Source: Bacillus sp. FJAT-27225 (GTDB lineage Bacteria; Bacillota; Bacilli; Bacillales; Cytobacillaceae). From it: a stretch of 64,000 bases of DNA. Shown in pieces: positions 16,971-26,479 of this stretch; the first letter of the stretch is position 1; each line of letters begins with the position of its first letter. The stretch is from contig NZ_MAYU01000001.1 of the NCBI RefSeq assembly GCF_001685025.1, forward strand, positions 310,001-374,000, written 5' to 3'. The translations under genes were made by a program, and so were the position numbers. The notes under the pieces are model-generated. The model ran no database searches, was not told the origin of the DNA, and saw only the letters and a program-made list of their open reading frames with translations.

Positions 16971-18923
16971 ATGCAATACCTAAAACTAACAGGGGATTGG
17001 AAAAACAGGCAGTACTCCTTTTTTATCCTTGCCGTTGTCCTCTTTTGGCTAAAAACCTACTTTGCTTATCTAAATGAATTTAATCTTGGAATTGATAATG
17101 GGCTGCAAAAGTTCCTGCTGTTTATCAATCCGCTTAGCTCAGCTCTGTTCTTTTTTAGCTTTGCTTTGCTATTCCGTAAAAAAATCCAGTTTTGGCTTTT
17201 GACAACAATTAACTTGATCTTGTCATTCCTGCTTTATGCAAATATTGTGTACTACAGATTCTTTGACGATTTCATTACGTTGCCAGTGCTCATGCAAGCA
17301 AAGGTTAATGCCGGCCAATTGGGAGACAGTGCGGCTTCGCTTATGAGCCCGTTTGATATTTTTTATTTTACGGACACAATTATTCTGGCAATTCTTGCCC
17401 ATAAAGCAATCAACCATTTTCGGGAGCCAGGCAAACGTGCGTTCAGGATTGCCATGTTGTTTGCGATAACAACATTCCTCTTCAATCTGGGACTTGCAGA
17501 AAAGGATCGCCCACAGCTGTTGACAAGGTCTTTTGACCGCGCGTATCTTGTAAAATATCTGGGAGCATACAATTTCACCATTTATGACACCATTCAAAAC
17601 ATCCGTTCATCCAGTGAGCGGGCACTCGCGGATAGCAGTGATATTACCGAAATTGAAAACTACAGAAAAGCCAATTATTCCGAACCGGATCCGAAGCTAT
17701 TCGGTAAAGCAGAAGGCATGAATGTAGTCTATATTGCGCTTGAATCATTGCAAAGCTTCATCATTGACTACAAACTGGAAGGCCAGGAAGTTACTCCATT
17801 CCTTAATTCGCTTGCCCGTAACGAGAATACGTTTAATTTTTCAAATGTGTTTCACCAGACCAGCCAGGGAAAAACATCCGATGCTGAATTCCTGATGGAA
17901 AACTCGCTATACCCGATGTCCCAGGGGGCGGTTTTCATCAATAAGGCTCAAAACACCTTCCATGCCATGCCGGCTATTCTGCATAACAAAGGCTACACAT
18001 CAGCCGTTTTCCATGGGAACTATAAGACTTTCTGGAACCGGAATGTCATGTATAAGGCCCTGGGTTATGATCATTTCTTTGATGCCGAGTATTACACAAT
18101 GAAAGATGAGGAAGTTAAAAACTACGGCCTGAAGGATAAACCATTCTTTAAAGAATCCATTCCGATGCTGGCAAGCCTGCAGCAGCCGTTCTATACAAAA
18201 TTCATTACATTGTCCAACCATTTCCCTTTTGAAATGGATCCGGGCGATACCGACTTCCCGCTTGGCACGACAGGAAATGATGTTGTGGATAACTACTTCA
18301 CCTCTGCCAATTACATGGACCAGGCTATTGAGCAATTTTTCAATGACCTAAAGGCTAATGGACTTTACGAGAATACAATGTTCGTACTGTATGGCGACCA
18401 TTATGGGATTTCTGAAAACCATAATGAAGCGATGGCTCAGGTAGTCGGTGAAGAAATTACGCCATTGAAAAACATGGACCTTCAACGGGTACCAGTCATG
18501 ATTCATATCCCGGGTGTAAAAGGTAAGCAAATCGATAAGTTTGGCGGCCAAATCGATGTTCGTCCAACTGTCCTTCATTTGCTCGGCATTGATACAAAGG
18601 ACTTTATGGAATTCGGCTCCGACCTTTTATCTCCTGACCATCAAGAAGTGGTTTCCTTCAGAAACGGAGACTTCACATCTCCTGAGGTATCACAAATCGG
18701 TGACAATTGCTATAACACGGCAACTGGGGAAATCATTGAAGACGAAACAGAGCTTTGTGCGGAGTATTCAGAAAAGGTGAAAACCGAATTGCAGATGTCT
18801 GATGAACTTGTCTTAAAAGACTTGCTGAGATTCCATAAACCTGATGGATTCACGCCAATCGACCCAGCAGATTACGAGTATATTAAAGAAGATGGACCTG
18901 TTAATGGCGGAAAAAATCAATAA
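16971..18923 (+). CDS. ltaS: Lipoteichoic acid synthase family protein (LtaS-type)
   Basis: This 650-residue protein has five N-terminal membrane segments (to about residue 185) and an extracellular sulfatase-fold domain. Visible are NVVYIALESLQ (metal-binding Glu), the catalytic threonine in TSQGKTSDAEF, the phosphate-binding HGNYKTFWNRN and the metal site YGDHYGISENHN. LtaS enzymes transfer glycerol phosphate from phosphatidylglycerol to build the lipoteichoic acid chain. Bacilli often have several paralogues (LtaS, YfnI, YqgS, YvgJ); which one this is cannot be told. GAGAGGAG precedes the ATG. Confidence 0.93.
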   Translation: MQYLKLTGDWKNRQYSFFILAVVLFWLKTYFAYLNEFNLGIDNGLQKFLLFINPLSSALFFFSFALLFRKKIQFWLLTTINLILSFLLYANIVYYRFFDDFITLPVLMQAKVNAGQLGDSAASLMSPFDIFYFTDTIILAILAHKAINHFREPGKRAFRIAMLFAITTFLFNLGLAEKDRPQLLTRSFDRAYLVKYLGAYNFTIYDTIQNIRSSSERALADSSDITEIENYRKANYSEPDPKLFGKAEGMNVVYIALESLQSFIIDYKLEGQEVTPFLNSLARNENTFNFSNVFHQTSQGKTSDAEFLMENSLYPMSQGAVFINKAQNTFHAMPAILHNKGYTSAVFHGNYKTFWNRNVMYKALGYDHFFDAEYYTMKDEEVKNYGLKDKPFFKESIPMLASLQQPFYTKFITLSNHFPFEMDPGDTDFPLGTTGNDVVDNYFTSANYMDQAIEQFFNDLKANGLYENTMFVLYGDHYGISENHNEAMAQVVGEEITPLKNMDLQRVPVMIHIPGVKGKQIDKFGGQIDVRPTVLHLLGIDTKDFMEFGSDLLSPDHQEVVSFRNGDFTSPEVSQIGDNCYNTATGEIIEDETELCAEYSEKVKTELQMSDELVLKDLLRFHKPDGFTPIDPADYEYIKEDGPVNGGKNQ

Positions 18924-18930
18924 TTTGAAG

Positions 18931-18959
18931 GCGGAGAGGAGAAATCCTCTCCGCTTTTT
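18931..18959 (+). terminator. Terminator after ltaS
   Basis: GCGGAGAGGA, loop GAAA, TCCTCTCCGC and TTTTT form a textbook intrinsic terminator. Confidence 0.93.
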
Positions 18960-19067
18960 CGTTTCTTTTGATTTATATGTGCTGCGTTGGCCAGTTCAGG
19001 GTTCTTTATTTTCCTAAAGATGATAGTATGGTACCATTAAGGAACATACATTCCCCAGAAAGGGGCG

Positions 19068-21350
19068 ATTGCAATCGAACAGGTTCATATTTCGGCAAGG
19101 TCGCTTGCGGAGTATGTCTATAGCAGCGGAAGCATCGAGTTTGGAATCCGTTCTAAAACCGCCCTTGTTGAAGGAACGATGATTCACCAAATGATCCAAA
19201 AAGGTTACCTGGAGGGAGACCAAAAGGAGGTGCCGCTCCGGGTTGAAATAGAGGCAGAAGGACTGGAATTTATTTTGGAGGGGCGCTGTGACGGCCTGCT
19301 TGCCAGGAATGGACACCTCGTCATAGATGAAATTAAATCAACGTCCGGCAGCCTTGATTTTATTGAAGCAAATTCCTACCCAGTCCATTGGGCACAGGCA
19401 AAATGTTATGCCTTTATAGTGGCTATCGAAAAAGGACTGGAGTCTTTAGATGTCCAACTGACCTATGTTCAAAGGGAGACTAATGAGACAAAGGTATTTA
19501 CATCCTCCTTCACGGTTTCCGAACTTAAGGAATTTGTGTTTTTTGCATTAAGGATTTATACACCTTTTGCAAAAATGAAGCTATCCCATTATGCGAGAAA
19601 AAAGGAATCCGCAAAAGGACTGGTTTTCCCATATTCTTCCTATAGGGAAGGGCAGCGCTACCTTGCAGGTACCGTTTATCGTTGCATACAGGAAGGGAAG
19701 AGCCTGATTGCCAACGCACCGACCGGGATTGGAAAAACGATTTCGACGTTATTTCCAAGTATAAAAGCAATCGGGGAAGGGTTCATCGAGCATATTTTTT
19801 ACATAACTGCCAGGACAACGACAAGAAAGGCGGCAGAAGAGGCATTTTCATTCATGTCCTCGCAAGGCCTGCAACTAACATCCGTCACCATTACGGCGAA
19901 AGACAAAATTTGCTTCCAGGAAGCAGAAGGATGCCCCGGTGAAGGATGCCCATTCGCTGAAGGATACTATGACCGTATAAACGAAGCCATTCTTGATATT
20001 TATCAACATGAAACAAATATGAATCGGACAGTAATTGAGCACTATGCCAGAAAACATCAGCTTTGCCCATTTGAATTTTCCCTGGACGTTGCTTACCATG
20101 CCGATGCTGTCATATGCGATTATAATTACATCTATGACCCGCGTGTTTCCTTGAAAAGGCTGTTTGATGAAAAGAAAAAGCGTACAGCTCTGCTAGTTGA
20201 TGAGGCCCATAATCTTCCCGACCGGGCACGGGAAATGTTTTCTGCCATTGTTGTTAAATCCGGGTTTCTAGCGGCGAAACGGGAGTATAAAACCTTAAAT
20301 CCCGCATTATCAAAGGCTGCCGGAAGAGTTAACCAGTATTTTATCGATAGAAAAAAAGAATTGGCTGGGAAGACTTCTTTCTTATTGGAGGGAGTTCCCG
20401 AAGAATTGCTGATTGCAATTGAAGCTTTTGCCGAGGAAGCCGAGAATGAATTGAAGAAAGGTGAGACACTCTCAGAAGAATTCCTCGAGACATTCTTTTC
20501 TGCTCAAAACTTTATTCGGACTGCCGGTTTCTACAATGAAAGATTCTGCACCTATTTTACCGATGATCGCAAAGAGACAGCTTTAAAACTATTTTGCCTT
20601 GACCCATCGGAGCTATTGAAAAAGGCAGGCAAGTCATTCAGGAGCAAGGTATTCTTTTCAGCAACTCTTGTACCTGGCGACTATTTTAAGGAAATGCTAG
20701 GGGCAGAAGAGGACGACGACGCAGTAACGATTCCATCGCCGTTCAGCAGCGAGCAAGTTGATGTGTTCGTAAGCCCGATTTCAACTCGTTACAAGTCGAG
20801 GGAAGCTTCGTTTACTCCAATTGCCAAAATGACCAGGATGCTTGTCAACGAAAGGCCCGGAAACTATTTTTGCTTTTTCCCATCGTATGCATATATGAAA
20901 GAGGTAGCTGAACGGTTTGAGGCTGGGGAGGATATCGATGTCCTCATTCAACAACCTCAAATGGCGGAGGAGGAGCGTGACGTGTTCCTCAGCAATTTTA
21001 AAGCGGGCAGGGGCAAAAGCCTCGTTGCTTTCGCCGTAATGGGAGGAATTTTTTCGGAGGGTGTCGACCTTCCCGGGGACAAGCTTAATGGCGTAGTTCT
21101 TACCGGAGTAGGCCTCCCACAACTATCCTTTAAACGGGACCTGATTAAACAATATTTTAGTTCAGTTGGAAAAAACGGCTATGATTATTCCTATACATTC
21201 CCTGGGCTAGTTAAAGTTCTTCAGGCAGGCGGCCGTCTGATCCGCTCAGAACAGGATACAGGGACCATCGTTCTGATCGACGACCGTTTTTTGCAAAACA
21301 AATACCAAAAGCTGCTTCCGAATGAGTGGAGGAATTATACACTTATTTAA
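19068..21350 (+). CDS. PD-(D/E)XK nuclease-DinG/XPD-type helicase fusion
   Basis: This protein of about 760 residues has an N-terminal PD-(D/E)XK nuclease-like domain (CDGLLARNGHLVIDEIKS) and then an SF2 Rad3/XPD-like helicase. Walker A is APTGIGKT, the cysteines C..C..C..C around EAEGCPGEGCP and HQLCPFE suggest an iron-sulfur cluster, DEAH is LVDEAHNLPD, and the C-terminal motif is QAGGRLIRSEQDTG. The first ATG is 19179, but clear domain sequence (EQVHISARSLAEYV) precedes it. The frame is open only from 19041 and has no ATG, GTG or TTG there, so initiation at ATT 19068 or ATC 19074, after GAAAGGGG, is inferred. Confidence 0.86.
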   Translation: MAIEQVHISARSLAEYVYSSGSIEFGIRSKTALVEGTMIHQMIQKGYLEGDQKEVPLRVEIEAEGLEFILEGRCDGLLARNGHLVIDEIKSTSGSLDFIEANSYPVHWAQAKCYAFIVAIEKGLESLDVQLTYVQRETNETKVFTSSFTVSELKEFVFFALRIYTPFAKMKLSHYARKKESAKGLVFPYSSYREGQRYLAGTVYRCIQEGKSLIANAPTGIGKTISTLFPSIKAIGEGFIEHIFYITARTTTRKAAEEAFSFMSSQGLQLTSVTITAKDKICFQEAEGCPGEGCPFAEGYYDRINEAILDIYQHETNMNRTVIEHYARKHQLCPFEFSLDVAYHADAVICDYNYIYDPRVSLKRLFDEKKKRTALLVDEAHNLPDRAREMFSAIVVKSGFLAAKREYKTLNPALSKAAGRVNQYFIDRKKELAGKTSFLLEGVPEELLIAIEAFAEEAENELKKGETLSEEFLETFFSAQNFIRTAGFYNERFCTYFTDDRKETALKLFCLDPSELLKKAGKSFRSKVFFSATLVPGDYFKEMLGAEEDDDAVTIPSPFSSEQVDVFVSPISTRYKSREASFTPIAKMTRMLVNERPGNYFCFFPSYAYMKEVAERFEAGEDIDVLIQQPQMAEEERDVFLSNFKAGRGKSLVAFAVMGGIFSEGVDLPGDKLNGVVLTGVGLPQLSFKRDLIKQYFSSVGKNGYDYSYTFPGLVKVLQAGGRLIRSEQDTGTIVLIDDRFLQNKYQKLLPNEWRNYTLI

Positions 21351-21391
21351 TTGGTTCTCGAGTACAAATTCTTAAATAGCATGCCCAAATT

Positions 21392-21430
21392 AGCAGTCCA
21401 ATTCGAAACTGAATTAGACTGCTTCTTTTT
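21392..21430 (+). terminator. Terminator after the helicase gene
   Basis: AGCAGTCCAATTC (21392-21404) pairs with GAATTAGACTGCT (21411-21423) with one mismatch, followed by a T run. A near-identical hairpin lies at 61672-61699. Confidence 0.85.
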
Positions 21431-21646
21431 GTTGAATGATCACGTGAACAGTAGGAATCGCACTGTAATCGGTGGATGGAAGTTATAGCCAGCGTACAGA
21501 TTCGTATGTTTTTAATACTGACCTTGTGAAAAAAATACAATTGAAATGCAGGTATTTGGATGTTATTTTATATATATCTAATTAGGTGTATATCGAACCA
21601 GAGGGAGTAATTTCCAAGATATCCTAATTACAAGGAGGGACCTCGC

Positions 21647-22417
21647 TTGTATGAAATAAAACAGGTAATAAACTTAATTGAAAATGATGACACAGGAACT
21701 TATCCTACATTCGCCTACTCCGTATTAGAGAAAGTTGTTCATGGCGAGTTGTATATGGATGATTCTAATAAAACAGCATTAATTGGAACAGATTCAGGTA
21801 TTTTTGTTGGAGTTGGAGAACCAAAAAGCAATAGATTCCTTAAATTAATTACAGAAATCTTTGAAAGCAGAAAAATAGAGAATAAGCGATTCACATTGTT
21901 TTCGCCATCAAAAAGTTGGGATAAAGTTATCAAAAAGCAGTTTAAAGAAGAGGTAAGGCAGATTGAAAGGTATTCCTTTCAATTTAACATAGATCAATAT
22001 TCAAGGTTATTCCAAGAGGAAATTCCTAACGAAATGAATTTCAGGAAAATAGATAAAGATATCATTAATAATAGCCAAGATTTTAATGTCCGATATATTA
22101 ATGAATATTGGGGGTCAGTATCGAATTTCTTAAAAAATGGAGTTGGGTACTGTATTACACATAATAATAATCTAGCTAGTGAATGCATTTCGATTTTTTC
22201 TTCGTCACAATTTGCTGAAATGGATATTGTAACTCAAGACCATTTTAGGGGAATAGGTTTAGCTCAAAAAGTTGCAGAAAAATTCATCATCCATTGCATT
22301 GAAGAAAAAATCCAACCTAGATGGGATTGTGATATTGATAACATTGCCTCAATAAAACTTGCAGAAAAGTTAGGGTTTGGAAACCCCCAAAAATACTCTT
22401 TATATGTTAGAAAGTAG
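21647..22417 (+). CDS. GNAT family N-acetyltransferase
   Basis: This 256-residue protein has a divergent N-terminal half and a C-terminal GNAT fold. The acetyl-CoA loop is HFRGIGLAQKVAEKFI, and the ending is the typical WDCDIDNIASIKLAEKLGF. The TTG start stands 8 bases after AAGGAGG. The gene is clearly more AT-rich than its neighbours and has a free-standing terminator, which suggests recent acquisition. The substrate is unknown. Confidence 0.85.
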   Translation: MYEIKQVINLIENDDTGTYPTFAYSVLEKVVHGELYMDDSNKTALIGTDSGIFVGVGEPKSNRFLKLITEIFESRKIENKRFTLFSPSKSWDKVIKKQFKEEVRQIERYSFQFNIDQYSRLFQEEIPNEMNFRKIDKDIINNSQDFNVRYINEYWGSVSNFLKNGVGYCITHNNNLASECISIFSSSQFAEMDIVTQDHFRGIGLAQKVAEKFIIHCIEEKIQPRWDCDIDNIASIKLAEKLGFGNPQKYSLYVRK

Positions 22418-22455
22418 GAATTTCTTAATGTGCTAACCAGAATAAACGGTGATCA

Positions 22456-22481
22456 GGCTGCCATTCAAGGCAGTCTTTTTT
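22456..22481 (+). terminator. Terminator after the GNAT gene
   Basis: GGCTGCC, loop ATTCAA and GGCAGTC are followed by TTTTTT. Confidence 0.82.
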
Positions 22482-22555
22482 ATTGAGCTGACCCTCAACA
22501 AACTCTTCTTTATTTAAATATGCCATTGTATAATATTGGAAAGGGAGGAAATTTT

Positions 22556-22654
22556 ATGGTTTTGAGGATTTCACCTGCCTTTTGTTGTTGGGTTGTTGTT
22601 ATTTGGTTACCATTTAGACATAAAAGACTCAATAAAAAGCGAAGGAAGATCTAG
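22556..22654 (+). CDS. Possible 32-aa membrane peptide, or a frameshifted gene
   Basis: GGGAGG stands 8 bases before an ATG opening a 32-residue frame (MVLRISPAFCCWVVVIWLPF, then a basic tail). From 22566 another frame reads like a better single-helix protein (FHLPFVVGLLLFGYHLDIKDSI) but has no start codon and a TGA just ahead. Either the short frame is real or a small membrane protein gene was broken near its start. The gap to 22897 shows no other gene. Confidence 0.3.
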   Translation: MVLRISPAFCCWVVVIWLPFRHKRLNKKRRKI

Positions 22655-22897
22655 AAGCAGTAAAAGATGAATGACAGAAACATAATCCTCCGAATAGCAA
22701 TCATACGAATTGTTGGTAATTAAAGGGTGCGTTAATTTAACGGCAGGTAATAAATTTTTATTGAAAACAGTTCACTAAGAAAGTTCCTCGGTGATACAAC
22801 AAAGGCGATAGGTAGTAGGAATATTGACGAATGGAGGACTCCAGGTTTATGCCAACTATATATAATGTCACTTTATGAACCAAAGGGGGGGGATTAT

Positions 22898-23071
22898 GTG
22901 AAGGTATTAGGCGCATATTTAGCTTGGGTTTTAATTATGATAATTGAGATTTTCTGGCTATTAATAGATTCAGAATCTCAAGGTGGGAACAAAGAAACTA
23001 TATATGTAATTATGGTTATTTCTTTAGTGGTAGGAAATACGGGTATAAATTTACTTAAAAAAGTTAGATGA
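22898..23071 (+). CDS. Small two-helix membrane protein (57 aa)
   Basis: The GTG at 22898 follows a run of eight G at 22885-22892 with 5 bases between. The 57-residue product has two hydrophobic stretches (VLGAYLAWVLIMIIEIFWLLI and TIYVIMVISLVVG) and a basic end. An ATG further upstream (22865) is in frame but would place the ribosome site inside the gene. Function unknown; terminator follows. Confidence 0.62.
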   Translation: MKVLGAYLAWVLIMIIEIFWLLIDSESQGGNKETIYVIMVISLVVGNTGINLLKKVR

Positions 23072-23110
23072 TTTATTGGGACTTGTGAAACATCTTTCTT
23101 AAAAAACATC

Positions 23111-23147
23111 GAAGCTTGGAGTCATTATGCTCCAAGCTTCTTTATTT
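23111..23147 (+). terminator. Terminator after the small membrane gene
   Basis: GAAGCTTGGAG (23111-23121) pairs exactly with CTCCAAGCTTC (23130-23140), followed by TTTATTTG. Confidence 0.85.
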
Positions 23148-23226
23148 GTTAATTCACTTACCAAAATGAATAGTAAGTTTACTCCAATTGATAGGCGAAA
23201 GCTGTGCATCCGAGTTTTTTACTATT

Positions 23227-23697
23227 TTATCTTCTGCTGAAACCTTCTTCGGCCATATACTCCTGAATTTCACGATAATCTCCAAAACTTTCTTCGAGAT
23301 TTGCTCCAAAGTATACATTCCAAAGTTCATCCTCATGGACTACATTGAGCTTTTGGTTTTCTTTGTTGACCCACACTTCCTGATAAGGACCTTCAGCAGC
23401 TGCCTCGGTCACTTCTTCTGCTCCCGACATACTCGCAATTGTTTTTGCGAGCAGTTCCCGCAACTCACTTTCTGTGAAATCCCTTATATTGACCAAACCT
23501 TTTTGGTCAGTATCATAGCCTGGCAAACCTGCAGCATAGACATAACCATTTCCATTCGGATGCAAGTGGTAAACGACGTTCTTCTTGTCGGTAACACTTT
23601 CTTCGAACTGGAAGTTGACACGGCCAAGGGAAACATTTTTACGGGTAAGCTCAGGAAACGATTCAATTACTGCTAGTTTTTCTTCAAACGTTAACAT
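23227..23697 (-). CDS. Uncharacterised cytosolic protein (156 aa)
   Basis: This acidic 156-residue soluble protein (MLTFEEKLAVIESFPEL at the start, YREIQEYMAEEGFSRR at the end) has no signal peptide or membrane segment. GGAGG precedes the ATG. The even composition and length support a real gene, but I do not recognise the family. It is divergent from the MBL hydrolase gene at 23821. Confidence 0.75.
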   Translation of the reverse strand: MLTFEEKLAVIESFPELTRKNVSLGRVNFQFEESVTDKKNVVYHLHPNGNGYVYAAGLPGYDTDQKGLVNIRDFTESELRELLAKTIASMSGAEEVTEAAAEGPYQEVWVNKENQKLNVVHEDELWNVYFGANLEESFGDYREIQEYMAEEGFSRR

Positions 23698-23820
23698 AAG
23701 TCCTCCATCATATACATTAGTCCATTTAGTATACCAATCTTGGATGGGTGCCGCAAATATAGAATAAATCTAGCGAAAGCGGGGAATATGTCAAAAGAGC
23801 GAACAAAAGGAGGCAGCGCT

Positions 23821-24672
23821 ATGAAGAATAATTATGAAAAGAAAATCATCCCTATGACGAGTGTCGATAGTGGAATAGGGGAGCAAATAACAAACGATCT
23901 TTACTATCTTCCTATTCAAATCGTTAATGTTATATTTTACGGACATCCTGGCGAAGGGAACGACTGGGTCCTGATTGATGCCGGAATGCCAAGGTCGGCG
24001 GACAACATTATAAATGAGGCCGAAGAACGTTTTGGAAAAAACAATCCTCCAAAAGCGCTCATTTTGACACATGGCCATTTTGACCATGTTGGAGCCATTG
24101 TTGAACTGATTGATAAGTGGAATATGCCGGTGTTTGCTCATCCTCTTGAATTGCCATTTTTGACTGGTGAGCAGGACTATCCCGAGCCTGATCCGACCGT
24201 AGAAGGCGGCCTATTGGCTAAAATATCGCCCTACTATCCGAATGAGGCAATCGTACTGGATCGAAACCTTGAGACACTCCCAGCCGATGGGACTGTTCCG
24301 TTTATGGATGGCTGGAAGTGGATTCATGTCCCAGGCCACACACAAGGGCAAGTGGCATTGTTCCGTGAAACCGACCGGGCCTTGATTGCTGCTGATGCGT
24401 TTGTGACTGTCAGGCAGGACTCGCTATATAAAGTATTCACTCAGGAAGTGGAAATCACTGGACCGCCACGCTATCTGACAATTGACTGGGAAGCTGCAAA
24501 GGCATCTGTTTCGGCATTGGCTTCCTTAAACCCTGATATCGCCATAACTGGACATGGCCGGCCTGTCAGCGGAGCGGAACTGCATGACGGGTTAAGGAAC
24601 CTTGTTGACAGATTTGATGAAATTGCTTTACCAGACTACGGGAAGTATGTCGATGGAGAAGTAAACGACTAA
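23821..24672 (+). CDS. MBL-fold metallo-hydrolase
   Basis: This 283-residue protein has the metallo-beta-lactamase fold metal motif THGHFDHVG (HxHxDH), then HVPGHTQGQ, AADAFVT and TGHGRPVSG. This is the glyoxalase II/YflN-like hydrolase group; the substrate is unknown. AAAGGAGG stands 7 bases before ATG 23821, which decides it against the longer frame from 23740. Confidence 0.9.
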   Translation: MKNNYEKKIIPMTSVDSGIGEQITNDLYYLPIQIVNVIFYGHPGEGNDWVLIDAGMPRSADNIINEAEERFGKNNPPKALILTHGHFDHVGAIVELIDKWNMPVFAHPLELPFLTGEQDYPEPDPTVEGGLLAKISPYYPNEAIVLDRNLETLPADGTVPFMDGWKWIHVPGHTQGQVALFRETDRALIAADAFVTVRQDSLYKVFTQEVEITGPPRYLTIDWEAAKASVSALASLNPDIAITGHGRPVSGAELHDGLRNLVDRFDEIALPDYGKYVDGEVND

Positions 24673-24703
24673 TATTATATAACAGCAGGCATCAGTCAGT
24701 TTA

Positions 24704-24880
24704 GTGTGAAAAACCAATAAGCTTATTGGCGACGTTTCTGTCATATTTATAAAGCAAAATGTGTTCAATAGGCTTTATTGGACACATTTCAATGCATTTC
24801 AGAAGGTGAAATGTAGCCAATAAACGGTATTGGCGACATTTTGGCACTTTTCAGAAGGCAAAATGTCGCCAATGAGTCCG
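24704..24880. repeat. Locus-private 52-bp tandem array C (about 4 units)
   Basis: Units start at 24756, 24808 and 24860, exactly 52 apart, with a degenerate unit before them from about 24704. The core is an inverted repeat AAATGTCGCCAATA - 5 bases - TATTGGCGACATTT followed by GCATTTTCAGAAGG. The array fills the convergent gap between the MBL gene and the dipeptidase terminator. Confidence 0.8.
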
Positions 24881-24882
24881 TC

Positions 24883-24928
24883 AAAAAACAAGGGCATCCG
24901 CTTCAATAAGCGGATGCCCTTGTTTTTT
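24883..24928. terminator. Bidirectional terminator
   Basis: A 21-bp perfect stem around loop CAAT (core AAGGGCATCCGCTT / AAGCGGATGCCCTT) is flanked by A and T runs, so it can serve both the MBL gene and the convergent dipeptidase gene. Confidence 0.92.
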
Positions 24929-24930
24929 AC

Positions 24931-26310
24931 TTATTCAGCCAGGACGCCGGGCAGCTTAAACAGATACCGGCCGATAACCTCGAGGCCTTTGTCAAAGTTC
25001 TCAAGATTAAAATGTTCATTTGGTGCATGGAAGTTTTCATCAGCAAGCCCGAATCCCATCATTACAACAGGTATTTGCAGGATTTCACTGAAGGCCGCTA
25101 CGATTGGGATAGAACCTCCGCCTCGGATATACGCGGCAGGAACATCGTAAACTTCCTCATACGCTGCACCTGCAGCCTGCATAACAGGATGGTCGAAAGG
25201 AGTAATAAATGCGGCTCCTTTATCAAATTGCGAAACTGAAACAGTCACTCCTTTAGGGGCAACTTTGTTAACGTGGGCTTCAAGCAAATCAGCGATTTCC
25301 TGAGGATCCTGATCGGGGACGAGCCGGCAGGTAATTTTCGCATGCGCTTCGGATGGAATAACTGTCTTAATTCCATCCCCCTGGAATCCTCCGTATATCC
25401 CGTTCACTTCAAGAGTCGGCCGTGCATAAATCCTTTCCAGCGCAGTAAAGCCTTCTTCACCGAAAAGTTCAGGGACACCGAGCTGGTCCCGCAATACATC
25501 TTCGCTTTGGTTCAGACTTGCAAATTCTGCTCGCTCTTCATCACTCAGCTGGCGTACCTTATCATAAAATCCTTCCACACTGATTACACCATTGGAACCT
25601 CGCAGGGAAGAGAGGATTTCAACTAGTGCATGAATTGGGTTTTGTACAGCTCCTCCGTACAATCCTGAGTGAAGATCCCCGGCTGCTCCCTTGACATCAA
25701 TCTGTATACCGGCGAGACCCCGTAAACCATAGACAATTGCAGGTTTGCCGCGTTCGAGTAGGGTTGTATCTGAAATGACCAATACATCGGCAGCAAGAAG
25801 GTCTTTATTTTCCTCAACAAACGAAGGCAGGTTAGGGCTGCCGATCTCCTCTTCACCTTCAATTAGAAACTTAATATTGACAGGCAGGTTCCCATAGGTT
25901 TCGAATATGGCTTCAACGGCTTTCATGTGCATAAAAACCTGGCCTTTATCATCGCTGGAGCCGCGGGCATATAGTTTACCGTCTCGAATAGTTGCCTCGA
26001 ACGGAGGGCTCTCCCAAAGCTCAACAGGATCCACCGGCTGAACGTCATAATGGCCGTACACGAGAACCGTTGGTGCACCCTCGGCCCGGAGCCACTCTCC
26101 GTAAACAATCGGATGGCCTATATCAGTAAACACCTCTGTCCGGTCAAGGCCAACCTTTTTTAGCATCTCAGCCGTCCAATTGGCAGCTTTCAGCATGTCA
26201 TCGCGGTGAGAGGGAAGGGCAGATATACTCGGAATGGCTAGGTACTCTGCCAATTCTGCTAAATGCCTGTCCCGGTTATGTATAAAATACTCTTTTAGGT
26301 TTTGATTCAT
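24931..26310 (-). CDS. M20 family dipeptidase
   Basis: This 459-residue zinc peptidase has VYGHYDVQPVDP (first metal His/Asp), ARGSSDDKGQ (bridging Asp), IEGEEEIGSPN (catalytic Glu and metal ligand) and a C-terminal GGGSIPIV and HAPNEHF (last His). It matches the carnosinase-like/ArgE-DapE-type dipeptidases of Bacillus, active in the cytoplasm on dipeptides. AAAGGAGG before the ATG at 26310 fixes the start. Confidence 0.92.
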   Translation of the reverse strand: MNQNLKEYFIHNRDRHLAELAEYLAIPSISALPSHRDDMLKAANWTAEMLKKVGLDRTEVFTDIGHPIVYGEWLRAEGAPTVLVYGHYDVQPVDPVELWESPPFEATIRDGKLYARGSSDDKGQVFMHMKAVEAIFETYGNLPVNIKFLIEGEEEIGSPNLPSFVEENKDLLAADVLVISDTTLLERGKPAIVYGLRGLAGIQIDVKGAAGDLHSGLYGGAVQNPIHALVEILSSLRGSNGVISVEGFYDKVRQLSDEERAEFASLNQSEDVLRDQLGVPELFGEEGFTALERIYARPTLEVNGIYGGFQGDGIKTVIPSEAHAKITCRLVPDQDPQEIADLLEAHVNKVAPKGVTVSVSQFDKGAAFITPFDHPVMQAAGAAYEEVYDVPAAYIRGGGSIPIVAAFSEILQIPVVMMGFGLADENFHAPNEHFNLENFDKGLEVIGRYLFKLPGVLAE

Positions 26311-26479
26311 TTTGCATTCCTCCTTTGTTATCATTTTAAACTTCTCGTTCCGAAAGAAAAACTCTTTTGACTAGACAGTGAAAAAAAGGATTGAAAATTA
26401 TGATTTATTGTGTAAAATTACACTTAAGGGGAAGAATTTGGATATAAATAAACTTAAAAAGTCTTCAGGGGGATGAATT

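Noticed and set aside
24830-25150. Plus-strand ORF of 106 residues over the dipeptidase end
   Set aside because: It runs through the bidirectional terminator and the well-supported minus-strand dipeptidase gene.
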